NCBI GenBank assembly: GCA_014804975.1
Contig: JAAUYT010000024.1
Coordinates: 1-38,135 of the forward strand
Reading direction: 5' to 3'
Length of the DNA stretch: 38,135 nucleotides
DNA from: Clostridia bacterium
GTDB lineage: Bacteria > Bacillota > Clostridia > Christensenellales > Borkfalkiaceae
A program made the position numbers and the translations under genes. Under the pieces are notes generated by a model that searched no databases, was not told the DNA's origin, and saw only the letters and a program-made list of their open reading frames with translations. Numbering within the stretch: the first letter of the stretch is position 1; each line of letters starts with the position of its first letter. Below, in pieces: positions 25,498 to 34,252 of the stretch.

Positions 25498-26330
25498 AAT
25501 TCAGACAGGGAGATAAACCCTACTATTTCAGCGCGGGCAAACTCAACCCGCAAAAGGGACAGGGCGTCATCGTGGAGACGGCAAAGGGGAACGAGTACGC
25601 CGTCGTCGAAGAGGGCGAGACGGAAGTGGACGACAAGGAGATCGTCGCTCCCTTAAAGCCGATCGTGCGCATTGCTACGGAGAAGGACGAGGCTTCGCGC
25701 AAGGCGAACCAGCAGCGCCGTCCCGAGGCAATGAAAATCTGCAAGCAGAAGATCCGCGAGCATAACTTGAACATGAAGCTCGTCGACTGCGAATTCAACT
25801 TCGACGGGAGCAAGGTCATATTCTTCTTCTCGGCGGAAGGAAGGGTCGATTTTAGAGAACTCGTCAAGGATTTGGCGTCCACCTTCCACACCCGTATCGA
25901 ACTCAGACAAATCGGCGCGCGCGACGAAACGCAGCTTTTGGGCGGGATCGCGCCCTGCGGAAGAGAGGTCTGCTGTGCGGGCTGTATGCCCGAGTTCCGC
26001 CGCGTCAGCATTAAGATGGCGAAGAATCAGGGGCTTTCTTTGAACCCCGGCAAGGTGAGCGGGCTCTGCGGAAGGCTGATGTGCTGCCTTTCCTACGAAA
26101 ACGACTATTACGCCGAGGCGTACAAAAAATCGCCCAAAGTCGGTTCGACGATCACCACGCCCGAAGGCAAGGGCATGGTCGTCACCGTGAATATGCTGAA
26201 AATGGAAGTGCGCGTAAAAATCGAAAAGGACGGCGGGAACTTCGTTTACCGCGACTTCCCCATCGATAAAGTGGTCTTCCGTAAGGGCGCGGAGAAAGAG
26301 GACGAAAACGATAATTCCGACGAAGAATAA
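25476..26330 (+). CDS. ricT: PSP1/RicT (YaaT) family protein
   Basis: ARDETQLLGGIAPCGREVCCAGCMPEFRRVSIKMAKNQGLSLNPGKVSGLCGRLMCCLSYE. Confidence 0.94.
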   Translation: MAKVVAVKFRQGDKPYYFSAGKLNPQKGQGVIVETAKGNEYAVVEEGETEVDDKEIVAPLKPIVRIATEKDEASRKANQQRRPEAMKICKQKIREHNLNMKLVDCEFNFDGSKVIFFFSAEGRVDFRELVKDLASTFHTRIELRQIGARDETQLLGGIAPCGREVCCAGCMPEFRRVSIKMAKNQGLSLNPGKVSGLCGRLMCCLSYENDYYAEAYKKSPKVGSTITTPEGKGMVVTVNMLKMEVRVKIEKDGGNFVYRDFPIDKVVFRKGAEKEDENDNSDEE

Positions 26331-26348
26331 AAATATTCCCAAAAATCC

Positions 26349-26377
26349 TTTACTAACCCGAATGATTGTGATATAAT
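26349..26377 (+). promoter_or_regulatory. Promoter of the ferredoxin gene
   Basis: TTTACT, 17 bp, TATAAT. Confidence 0.6.
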
Positions 26378-26407
26378 AGAAATACTTTATAGACGGAGGT
26401 TTCATCG

Positions 26408-26578
26408 ATGGCACATAAAATTACCGAAGAGTGCGTATCCTGCGGCGCTTGCGCGGATACCTGCCCCGTAAATGCGATCGCTCCCGGTGACACGACTTAC
26501 GTCGTAGATCCCGACACTTGCATCGACTGCGGCGCTTGTGAAGACGGTTGCCCTGTGGGTGCAATCACAGCTGACTAA
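26408..26578 (+). CDS. 2[4Fe-4S] ferredoxin, 56 aa
   Basis: Own translation (below ORF-track cutoff): MAHKITEECVSCGACADTCPVNAIAPGDTTYVVDPDTCIDCGACEDGCPVGAITAD; RBS GGAGG upstream. Confidence 0.96.
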   Translation: MAHKITEECVSCGACADTCPVNAIAPGDTTYVVDPDTCIDCGACEDGCPVGAITAD

Positions 26579-26587
26579 GTTAAGCTA

Positions 26588-26620
26588 AAAAAAGCGCGGA
26601 GAAGTTTCCGCGCTTTTTTT
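26588..26620 (+). terminator. Rho-independent terminator after ferredoxin
   Basis: AAAGCGCGGA...TCCGCGCTTT + TTTT. Confidence 0.9.
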
Positions 26621-26750
26621 ATGCGCGCTTCCTCCAAGCTTCGCAATACTGCGTCGAACTGCGGCAACCTTCGGTCACTTACCTCTTAGTAAGCTCCCTC
26701 AGGTTTTCCTCGTTCTCCTTGTCTTGCTCGCTTATAGAAAGCGGCGGTAA
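26621..26750. repeat. Dispersed intergenic repeat, copy A
   Basis: Shares blocks CTTCGCAATACTG, TTAGTAA, CCTTGTCTTGCTCG, ATAGAAAGCGG in the same order with 37968-38100. Confidence 0.88.
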
Positions 26751-26763
26751 CTTAATATCGTTT

Positions 26764-27432
26764 ATGAAATCAATCGACTACCTCAACGAACAATATAAAA
26801 TCATACAGGACAGCGAACTGTATAAATTCACTTCCGATTCCATTCTTTTGAGCCGGTTCGTCACGGCGCAAAAGGGGGAGACGGTTGCAGACTTCTGCGC
26901 GGGCGGCGGGGTCGTGGGACTGAACTTTTTTGCGGAGAACACGGGCGTTTCTTCCGTCACCTTTTTCGAGGCGCAGGAAGAATTAGCCGCACTCTGTGAA
27001 GAGTCGGTATCTCTCAACGGGCTCAGCGATAAAATGAAAGTCGAGAATTTGCGCCTGCAAGATATTCCCGCGGAGTATACCGAAAAATTTTCGCTGATCC
27101 TTTGCAATCCGCCCTTCGAGAACGCGGGCTTTGAAAACGCCGATCCCAAAAAAGCAAGTTGCAGAAAGGAGCTTTCGCTCACCCTGGAAGAGCTTGTAAT
27201 AAGTGCGAAGCGCTGTTTGAAATTCGGCGGAAGATTCGTGCTCTGTCACCGCGCCGACCGCGCGGCGGAGGTAATTTATACCTTGCACGCGGCGGGGTTA
27301 GAGCCAAAGCTCATGCAGTTCGTCACGGGAAGAGCGGGGCGGGAGCCCTACCTCGTTCTGATAAGCGCAAAGAAGGGCGCCAAAGCGGGCGTAAGAGTTT
27401 TAAGCGAAAAAGTAAACGTCAAAGGAGAGTAG
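26764..27432 (+). CDS. tRNA1(Val) (adenine37-N6)-methyltransferase-like (TrmN6/YabB)
   Basis: VADFCAGGGVVGLNFF SAM motif and LILCNPPFENAG catalytic motif; upstream of rsmI; start set at 26764. Confidence 0.88.
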   Translation: MKSIDYLNEQYKIIQDSELYKFTSDSILLSRFVTAQKGETVADFCAGGGVVGLNFFAENTGVSSVTFFEAQEELAALCEESVSLNGLSDKMKVENLRLQDIPAEYTEKFSLILCNPPFENAGFENADPKKASCRKELSLTLEELVISAKRCLKFGGRFVLCHRADRAAEVIYTLHAAGLEPKLMQFVTGRAGREPYLVLISAKKGAKAGVRVLSEKVNVKGE

Positions 27433-27433
27433 C

Positions 27434-28237
27434 ATGATATATTTCGCGGCGACGCCGATCGGGAATTTAAAGGATATTACGCTAAGAGTTTTGGAAACGC
27501 TCAAAGAGGCGGACGCGGTTTTCTGCGAGGACACCCGCCACACCTTAAAGCTGCTTTCGGCTTACGATATCAAAAAGCCGCTCTACGCCTGCCATAAATT
27601 TAACGAGAGCGAGGCGGCGGAAAAAATCATCGCGCTTTCGCGCGAGGGGAAGACCGTCGTGATCGTCTCTGACGCGGGTATGCCCGTCATCTCCGACCCC
27701 GGCGCGGTCGTTGCAAAAAAACTCAACGAGGCGGGCGAAAAGTTCACGGTGCTCCCCGGTGCGTGCGCCTTCGTAAGCGCGCTTGCGCTTTCGGCGTTTC
27801 CCTCGGATAAGTTCACCTTTTTGGGGTTTCTGCCCGATAAGGCGGGGGAGAGGAAGCGCCTTCTCGAACGATACAAAGAGGTGCGCGAAACGCTCATCTT
27901 CCACGCCGCCCCGCAGGACGTGGACGCGTACATCAAAGTCATGTACGAGGTGTTCGGCTCCCGCCCCGCCTGCGCCGTGCGCGAAATCACCAAGATCCAC
28001 GAGGAAGTAATTACGTTCGATTTGAAGGACGGCTTCGCGGGCGAAAAGCGCGGAGAGTTCGTGCTTTTAGTCGGGGGTGCGGAGGAAAAAGAAAACCCCC
28101 TCAACGCGTTGAGCGTAAGGGAGCATCTGCAAAAATATTTGAGCGAAGGCATGGACAAGAAAGAGGCGATAAAGCGGGTTTCCCGCGACAGGGGCGTTCC
28201 CAAGAACGAAGTCTATCAGGAAGCGATAGACTTATGA
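27434..28237 (+). CDS. rsmI: 16S rRNA (cytidine1402-2'-O)-methyltransferase
   Basis: IYFAATPIGNLKDITLRVLETLKEADAVFCEDTRHTLKLL; VSDAGMPVISDPG; VLPGACAFVSALALSAF. Confidence 0.97.
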   Translation: MIYFAATPIGNLKDITLRVLETLKEADAVFCEDTRHTLKLLSAYDIKKPLYACHKFNESEAAEKIIALSREGKTVVIVSDAGMPVISDPGAVVAKKLNEAGEKFTVLPGACAFVSALALSAFPSDKFTFLGFLPDKAGERKRLLERYKEVRETLIFHAAPQDVDAYIKVMYEVFGSRPACAVREITKIHEEVITFDLKDGFAGEKRGEFVLLVGGAEEKENPLNALSVREHLQKYLSEGMDKKEAIKRVSRDRGVPKNEVYQEAIDL

Positions 28238-29026
28238 CTTTTTCTTTTTCTTCCCTTTCTTCCAAAAGACTTTTTTAATGGACTTGATTTCTGCGTAAAT
28301 CGATTTGAGCGATTCGGTAATTTCATTGCCGTGGTCGGCGATGAACGTGAACACCGTTCTCAAAGTCGTAATTTGAATTCCCGCTTCGGTATCGAGGCGG
28401 ATTATTTTTTCGTAGGGGATCGCAAATTCGTAGCGGTCGGTCACGATCACTGCGCCGCGGGTGAGCAAATAGCAGTGCGCGCAGGGATTTCCCTGACGGT
28501 ATTTTTTAGTATTGCTTATAAATATGACCTGCGTTACGGCGAATCCCACGACGACGATCGCAGAGGAAATGCCGAATATCGTCCAGGTAAGACTTGAAAC
28601 GAATACAGTGCTCAATAAAAGTGCGACTAAAACGAGTCCGCAGAAGATGAGCGACGGAATCAGATACTGCGTTAGATACCGATCGTGATGGGAGGTCGTC
28701 CCCGCTGCGGAGCACATGATTTTCCCGAGCGAATCGCCGTAAACCGTTTCGATATAGTCTCCGTCCAAAAGCGTGTCGTCGCAGATTGGCACGACGAACT
28801 TCCACACGTCCTGCAAGGGCTCGCCGCCGAGCGTTACGTTCTTCGTAAGCTCCCGCGCCGTGGGAAATACGAGCGGCTCTTCTTTCTCGTCTGCAAACAG
28901 AAAGACGGAAGAACCATCTTCGTCTTCCTCCCGCGCGATCAGATATTCCTTCGATTCGTAAGTGAAATTGAGTTTTGAAATTTCTTTGGTCGCAAGAGAT
29001 TTCGTAAACGTTTCGAGTGAAATCAT
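28232..29026 (-). CDS. Membrane protein with YcxB-like C-terminal region
   Basis: Two TM segments, then LLTRGAVIVTDRYEFAIPYEKIIRLDTEAGIQITTLRTVFTFI; start set at 29026. Confidence 0.55.
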   Translation of the reverse strand: MISLETFTKSLATKEISKLNFTYESKEYLIAREEDEDGSSVFLFADEKEEPLVFPTARELTKNVTLGGEPLQDVWKFVVPICDDTLLDGDYIETVYGDSLGKIMCSAAGTTSHHDRYLTQYLIPSLIFCGLVLVALLLSTVFVSSLTWTIFGISSAIVVVGFAVTQVIFISNTKKYRQGNPCAHCYLLTRGAVIVTDRYEFAIPYEKIIRLDTEAGIQITTLRTVFTFIADHGNEITESLKSIYAEIKSIKKVFWKKGKKKKKS

Positions 29027-29073
29027 ATACCGTATTTTACCATATCCGTTTGAATCTGTCAACATAAAAGCAG

Positions 29074-29102
29074 TTGCAAGAATTTTCAAAGCGTGTTATA
29101 AT
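29074..29102 (+). promoter_or_regulatory. Promoter of the DUF3737 gene
   Basis: TTGCAA, 17 bp, TATAAT. Confidence 0.7.
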
Positions 29103-29122
29103 GCGGTTTCGGAGGACAAGAT

Positions 29123-29980
29123 ATGAAAATCATAGAGGGCGCCCGTTTCGGAGAGGAACGCGCATTGTATGCAAGCAAAGATTTGATTTTAAAAAACGTC
29201 TCTTTCGACGGAGAGGAGGACGGGGAGAGCGCGCTCAAAGAGAGCCGCAATATCGAAGCGGAAAATTGCTTTTGCAATCTTCGTTACCCCTTTTGGCATA
29301 TAAATAAATTAAAGATAGCAGATTCCGAAATGACTTCGCTCTGCCGCGCCGCGCTGTGGTATTCGGAGGATATTTTAATCAAGAACACCAAAATGCACGG
29401 AATCAAGGCGCTTCGCGAATGTAAACGCATCGGCATTTACGACAGCGATATTATCTCTCCCGAATTCGGTTGGTTCAACGATAACGTCACCATGGAGAAC
29501 GCGACCGCCGAGAGCGAATATTTTATGATGCGTTCGCGCAATCTTAATTTTAAGAAAGTGAGCTTCAAGGGGAAGTATTCCTTCCAGTATATCGAGAACG
29601 CGACCTTCGAGAACTGCACCTTCGATACCAAGGACGCGTTTTGGCATTCCAAGAATACGACCGTGAAAAACTGCTTCGTTAAGGGCGAATACCTCGGCTG
29701 GTACGCGGAAAATCTGACCTTTATCGACTGCGTGATTACGGGCACGCAGCCCCTGTGCTACTGCAAGGGCTTAAAGCTTATAAACTGTAAAATGCTCGAC
29801 GCAGACCTCTGCTTTGAAAAATCAGAGACGGAAGCCACGATCACGACTCCCGTTATCAGTATTAAGAATCCCTATAAGGGTAAGATTTTCGTGCCCGAAG
29901 CGGGCGAAATTATCCGCGACGACCCCGCGTCCACGGGCGAAATTATTTTGACTGCGCCCTCAAACAAGCAGGCGGGATAA
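29123..29980 (+). CDS. DUF3737 family (beta-helix-like) protein
   Basis: MKIIEGARFGEERALYASKDLILKNVSFDGEEDGESALKESRNIEAENCFCNLRYPFWH; repeated 'C.F....A.W/ N.T..NC' pattern. Confidence 0.88.
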   Translation: MKIIEGARFGEERALYASKDLILKNVSFDGEEDGESALKESRNIEAENCFCNLRYPFWHINKLKIADSEMTSLCRAALWYSEDILIKNTKMHGIKALRECKRIGIYDSDIISPEFGWFNDNVTMENATAESEYFMMRSRNLNFKKVSFKGKYSFQYIENATFENCTFDTKDAFWHSKNTTVKNCFVKGEYLGWYAENLTFIDCVITGTQPLCYCKGLKLINCKMLDADLCFEKSETEATITTPVISIKNPYKGKIFVPEAGEIIRDDPASTGEIILTAPSNKQAG

Positions 29981-30051
29981 CGAAAAAGGGCGCATTTTGC
30001 CAAGAATTGCCGTGAAATAGGACATCTTTTATAAAAAATACAGCAAAACGA

Positions 30052-30080
30052 TTGATTTTTCACGGAAAGTATATTATAAT
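30052..30080 (+). promoter_or_regulatory. Promoter of the large surface-protein gene
   Basis: TTGATT, 17 bp, TATAAT. Confidence 0.65.
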
Positions 30081-30117
30081 TTTTACCAGAATCCTAATCG
30101 TGTAGGAGTATAACGTT

Positions 30118-33100
30118 ATGACAAAATTAAGAAAAACAGCTTTGGCGTTCGGCACTGCCTGTGCAATTGCATTCACGGGCGGTATTGCCGCATTAAACGT
30201 ACTTCCCGTTGCCGCGGCAGGGGAAGACGGGATCGTCATTACCGATTATTACGGGAGCCAACTCACAAATACGGTTGCAAAGACGTTCTATAAAGAATTG
30301 GAAAAAATGAACGAGGGCGATCTGAGTGAGTTCCGTCAGGGCTTAAACCATAAGATTGAGAACGAGACGGCTAAGGCGGCTCTCGAAGAGGCGGTGCAGG
30401 CTTATGCCAAGGGCGACATGACCCTTATCAAGGAATTCGGCGCGGCGCTCGATTGCTTCCGTTACGACCATCCCGACCTTTTCTATATCAACTTCGATCT
30501 GCTCACGATTAACGTGACCGAAGTAAAAGAGGAAGAGCCCGACGAGGGTGATGACGGAGACGAAAGCGGGACCGGCGGTAACGAAGGCGAAGAAACAACC
30601 GAAGACGAAGGTAGCGTCGAACCCGGTGAGGGTGGCGGAGACGACGGCGACGGCGAAGGCGAGCCCGATCCGGAACCTGATCCCGAACCCGAAGAGCCCA
30701 GAGTATTTGAATTATCAATCGGCGCGGGCAGAGCGGCGTCCTATTTGCTGTTCGATCCCGTCGAACTCAACGGAAAAACTGAGGAAACGCCCGATCCCGA
30801 CGAGGGCGAAGAATCGACCGAAGATGAAGGCGACGATAATAGCAGTGAGGGCAACGAAGGAGAAACCGGTGGTGAAACCGGTGGTGAGACCGGTGACACC
30901 GAAAAGGAGCCCACTCTTTACGATAAGTATGAAGATGCGTACAAAGCGTTGATCGAAAAAGTAAATAACGAGCTCAAACAGCTTCTGCCTCCCGCTCCCC
31001 CTTCGGAAGAGGAAGACGATGAAGAAGAGGTTGAAACCCCGCTTGATTATAGTACTTTTGACGTAAAAGATAAGGTAATTGCCGTCAATAAAGTGCTCGG
31101 CACGACCTTTACCTACGGATTCGGTAACGACTACGTAAATACGACTTATTTCATTACGGAAAGCAACAAGAACGCGAGCAGCGAAGGTCTTGCACGTCTT
31201 TTCAAAACGATCATGGAAGACCTTAAAGAAGAGTGCTTGCTTGTTTCGGGCTACTACGTTGTGAACGGCACGGCAAAGGCGTGCACGTGGAACTACGTAT
31301 ACGACGATAATAAAGCGACCGAAGGCTGGTACGCAGTCGACGTTGCAAACAACATGACGGGCGACAAAAAAGATCAGTATCTTTTCGTCACGGGCGACGT
31401 GTTCTTCCTCGACCACTACGAAAACCGCGTCGTCTCCCTGTCGAATCATCCATTACCGTATCCCGATCTTGTAAGCAAAGATTACGAGGTCGTCACGGGC
31501 GAGCTTCAAGTTGCAAACGGCACCTGTACTTTCCTTGAAAATAAGACGGGTATTGCAGTGAAGTATACGGGCGAAGGGAAGCTTTATTTAAGCGAAAAAG
31601 TAGACGGTGAGTGGGAAGAGGTTGACTTTGCCACGTTGCTTAAAGATAACGGTTTTGAGGAGCAACCCGCGCCCGAAAAGCCCGATCCCGGTGAAGAAGG
31701 CGGCGAGGAAGGCGGTGAAGGCAGCGAGGGCGAAGGCTCCGGTGATAACACCGACGAAAGCGGCGAGGGCGAAAGCGGAACCGGCGAAGGTGAAGAAGGC
31801 GGCGAGGAAGGCGGTGAAGACCCTGAAACGCCTACCACCGATTACAAGATTGCAAAAGGTTTAGACGGAGTTTACTATCTGTTCGGTTTAACGGAAGGCA
31901 ACTACGAAATCGTTGTGAAAAACGACGACGGTAAAATTATAGAGACCAACGAAACCGTTGCAGATTCGATTAAGGACGTTGTTTCCATTCCGCTTGCAGA
32001 GAAAGACAAGAGACTTTCGGCACAGCCGATCGGAAGAACCGAAATCAAAATCACGTTTGGCGTTCCGGTTAAAATCAGTGACGGAACGGAAACGGTTATC
32101 GTTGACTTTGCGGTCGGTTCCCTTGAAGGAGACGAATTAGCGTTCGTCAAGTCTTTGTGCAAGCTCGAAGATATTGCACTGAACGAAGATGGCGATACGC
32201 TCAGCTTTTACTTTACGCCCTGCGGACTTACGCAGTACAGCGGATATAAATATACGTTCACTTTCCCCAACCTTATCGAAAAAGTAGAAGAGGGGCAAGA
32301 GGCGAAAGCGGTTCCCGTATCGTATTCCGTTGTGTTCAAGTACGAGGGCGAACAAATCAGAACGAGCGGCGTATCCGTCGGAAGCAATCTCTATACGGAT
32401 ATCGTAACGCAGCCCTCCCTCGTATTCAATAACGATCTTACCCTTTCGGGTTGGACGTACGACGGAAATAAGCCGGCGAACGACAATATGATCGGTGCGC
32501 TTGCGCTCTCGGTCGGCAAGGTTCCCGAATCCGAAACGCTTGACAATGCGCTCAAAGCCGCAGTTGCTGCAAACACGGATATCTTTGCAGACGGCGCGTT
32601 CAACGTTGCAACTGCTCCCTCCACGGGCGCGGGCGACGGAGAAGGTGAAGGCGGCGAAGATGGAGAAGACGACGGTAGCGAAACGCCTGCCGCACCCGTA
32701 ACGCCGAACACCGTCGAGGTTTATTCCTTAAATCTCACTTTGGACGGAAAAGCGGTAACCCCCCAAGAGGGTACTTATCTCAAACTTTCCTTCCCTTATC
32801 CCAACGGTTGTGAACCCAGAGAAGGGGTTGAAGGCGCTGAGCTTGATAAAACGGTATTTAAAGTGTTCCAGTTCAAAAAGGACGGAAAGGGCAATATCGA
32901 TTACACGAATTACGAGATTCTCGACGTAGTCGCGGCAAGACAGGGTCTTATCGTTGCGGTGAACGATCCTTCCGCAACCTTCGCGGTCGTGGCGTTTGAA
33001 GCGGGGAAGATCAAAGATAACGCGAAGATCGTTCTTACCGAAACTTCGGGCGTGGGCGGCTCCGTCAGCGGAAGCCCCGTCAATAAGGTAGCGGTTATGC

Positions 33101-33657
33101 AAAGCTATACGATCACGCCGGACAAAGACTACGTGCTCGATTCCATTATAGTGAACGGCGTCAAGCAGAACCTTCCTAACGAAAGCAACGGAACGTATAC
33201 CTTTACGCTTAACGGCAACGGCACGAGCGGTGAAAACGCTTATACCTTGAATAATACCTACAACGTTTTGCGCGTTGAGTTTAAACCCAAAGGTACTGAA
33301 ACCGATTATTCGGTAGCGAACGACGCCGCGGCGGCGTTTGCAAAGGAACAGCTCAAACGCGAAAAGTACAAGGAGACTGAAAAGGGAATGATCGCTCCCG
33401 ATTACCCCGTCGGCGGTATTATCCTCGTACCCAAGGATCCCCCCATTACGGCAAGCACGCAAATGCAAATGATCATCGTGCTCAGCGTCGTGGGCGGAAT
33501 CGCCTTGATCGGTGCGATCGCAATTATCTACTGCGGCGCGATCAGACCCAAGGTTTTAAGAGAGCGCGAAGAGGAAGCGGCAAGAATCGCCGCACAGCGC
33601 GAGAGAAGAGCGAACAGAAACAAGGGCGGCTCTTCCTACGATTCGAGAAGAAGATAA
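30118..33657 (+). CDS. 1179-aa secreted/membrane-anchored surface protein with acidic Gly/Glu-rich linkers and degenerate transglutaminase-like region
   Basis: N-terminal signal peptide, E/G/D/S/P-rich linkers, ...ALDCFRYDHPDLFYINFD, NASSEGLARLFKTIMEDLKEECLLVSGYYV, TWNYVYDD...WYAVDVANN; C-terminal TM and basic tail, no LPXTG. Confidence 0.85.
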   Translation: MTKLRKTALAFGTACAIAFTGGIAALNVLPVAAAGEDGIVITDYYGSQLTNTVAKTFYKELEKMNEGDLSEFRQGLNHKIENETAKAALEEAVQAYAKGDMTLIKEFGAALDCFRYDHPDLFYINFDLLTINVTEVKEEEPDEGDDGDESGTGGNEGEETTEDEGSVEPGEGGGDDGDGEGEPDPEPDPEPEEPRVFELSIGAGRAASYLLFDPVELNGKTEETPDPDEGEESTEDEGDDNSSEGNEGETGGETGGETGDTEKEPTLYDKYEDAYKALIEKVNNELKQLLPPAPPSEEEDDEEEVETPLDYSTFDVKDKVIAVNKVLGTTFTYGFGNDYVNTTYFITESNKNASSEGLARLFKTIMEDLKEECLLVSGYYVVNGTAKACTWNYVYDDNKATEGWYAVDVANNMTGDKKDQYLFVTGDVFFLDHYENRVVSLSNHPLPYPDLVSKDYEVVTGELQVANGTCTFLENKTGIAVKYTGEGKLYLSEKVDGEWEEVDFATLLKDNGFEEQPAPEKPDPGEEGGEEGGEGSEGEGSGDNTDESGEGESGTGEGEEGGEEGGEDPETPTTDYKIAKGLDGVYYLFGLTEGNYEIVVKNDDGKIIETNETVADSIKDVVSIPLAEKDKRLSAQPIGRTEIKITFGVPVKISDGTETVIVDFAVGSLEGDELAFVKSLCKLEDIALNEDGDTLSFYFTPCGLTQYSGYKYTFTFPNLIEKVEEGQEAKAVPVSYSVVFKYEGEQIRTSGVSVGSNLYTDIVTQPSLVFNNDLTLSGWTYDGNKPANDNMIGALALSVGKVPESETLDNALKAAVAANTDIFADGAFNVATAPSTGAGDGEGEGGEDGEDDGSETPAAPVTPNTVEVYSLNLTLDGKAVTPQEGTYLKLSFPYPNGCEPREGVEGAELDKTVFKVFQFKKDGKGNIDYTNYEILDVVAARQGLIVAVNDPSATFAVVAFEAGKIKDNAKIVLTETSGVGGSVSGSPVNKVAVMQSYTITPDKDYVLDSIIVNGVKQNLPNESNGTYTFTLNGNGTSGENAYTLNNTYNVLRVEFKPKGTETDYSVANDAAAAFAKEQLKREKYKETEKGMIAPDYPVGGIILVPKDPPITASTQMQMIIVLSVVGGIALIGAIAIIYCGAIRPKVLREREEEAARIAAQRERRANRNKGGSSYDSRRR

Positions 33658-33669
33658 TCGAATAATTAA

Positions 33670-33700
33670 AAACCCGCCTTTCGGCGGGTTTTTTCATGCC
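33670..33700 (+). terminator. Rho-independent terminator
   Basis: AACCCGCC-TTTC-GGCGGGTT + TTTT. Confidence 0.9.
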
Positions 33701-33709
33701 CTGTAATTT

Positions 33710-33738
33710 AAAGCCCCCGCATTGCGGGGGCTTTATCA
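33710..33738. terminator. Terminator for the convergent minus-strand gene, likely bidirectional
   Basis: AAAGCCCCCGCA-TTGCGGGGGCTTT. Confidence 0.8.
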
Positions 33739-34248
33739 TTCGATATCGATTTGACAGCTCTTCATAACGCTCAGCGCAGAGAGGTGGTTTTCCCTCGTCG
33801 TGCCCGCGCAAGCGGAAGAGTTTACCGCGATCCGTGCCTGCGGGCAGTACGCCTTCAATAAGAGCGCGTTTGAAACCACGCAGATGTCCGTACAAATTCC
33901 CGCAAGCAAAATCTCGTCATAACGGTTGTCGCGGGCGTATTCGGCAAGAGCAACGCTTGCAAACGTTTCCTTTTCAAACACTTTCGCGTTCTCTAAATAA
34001 ATTCCGTCTGCGAATTCCGCGCCCTTCGTTCCCCGAATGCAGTGGGGTACGGGCAAACGTTTTCCCTCCTGCGTTTCCAAATAGTTTTCGCCGTGCAGAT
34101 CCTTCGTGTAAACGATTTCCGTATTCTTCGCCCGTTCGCGCTCTACGAGCTCGCGAACGATAACGGCGGCGTCGATACCGCCCTCCGCTTTGAGCGCGCC
34201 GCTTACAAAGTCGTTCTGCATATCGACGACGACAAGCAACTTTTTCAT
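33736..34248 (-). CDS. Isochorismatase/nicotinamidase-family cysteine hydrolase
   Basis: KLLVVVDMQNDFVSGAL ... ILLAGICTDICVVSNALLLKAY. Confidence 0.92.
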   Translation of the reverse strand: MKKLLVVVDMQNDFVSGALKAEGGIDAAVIVRELVERERAKNTEIVYTKDLHGENYLETQEGKRLPVPHCIRGTKGAEFADGIYLENAKVFEKETFASVALAEYARDNRYDEILLAGICTDICVVSNALLLKAYCPQARIAVNSSACAGTTRENHLSALSVMKSCQIDIE

Positions 34249-34252
34249 AATT

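Noticed and set aside
30509-30718. Arg-rich minus-strand ORF opposite the acidic linker (and similar Ser/Pro-rich ORFs at 31584-31838)
   Set aside because: Simple consequence of reading a low-complexity Glu/Gly linker on the other strand
30862-30897. 12-bp tandem repeat considered as a CRISPR-like or satellite array
   Set aside because: Only three in-frame coding units without spacers; it is a protein linker repeat
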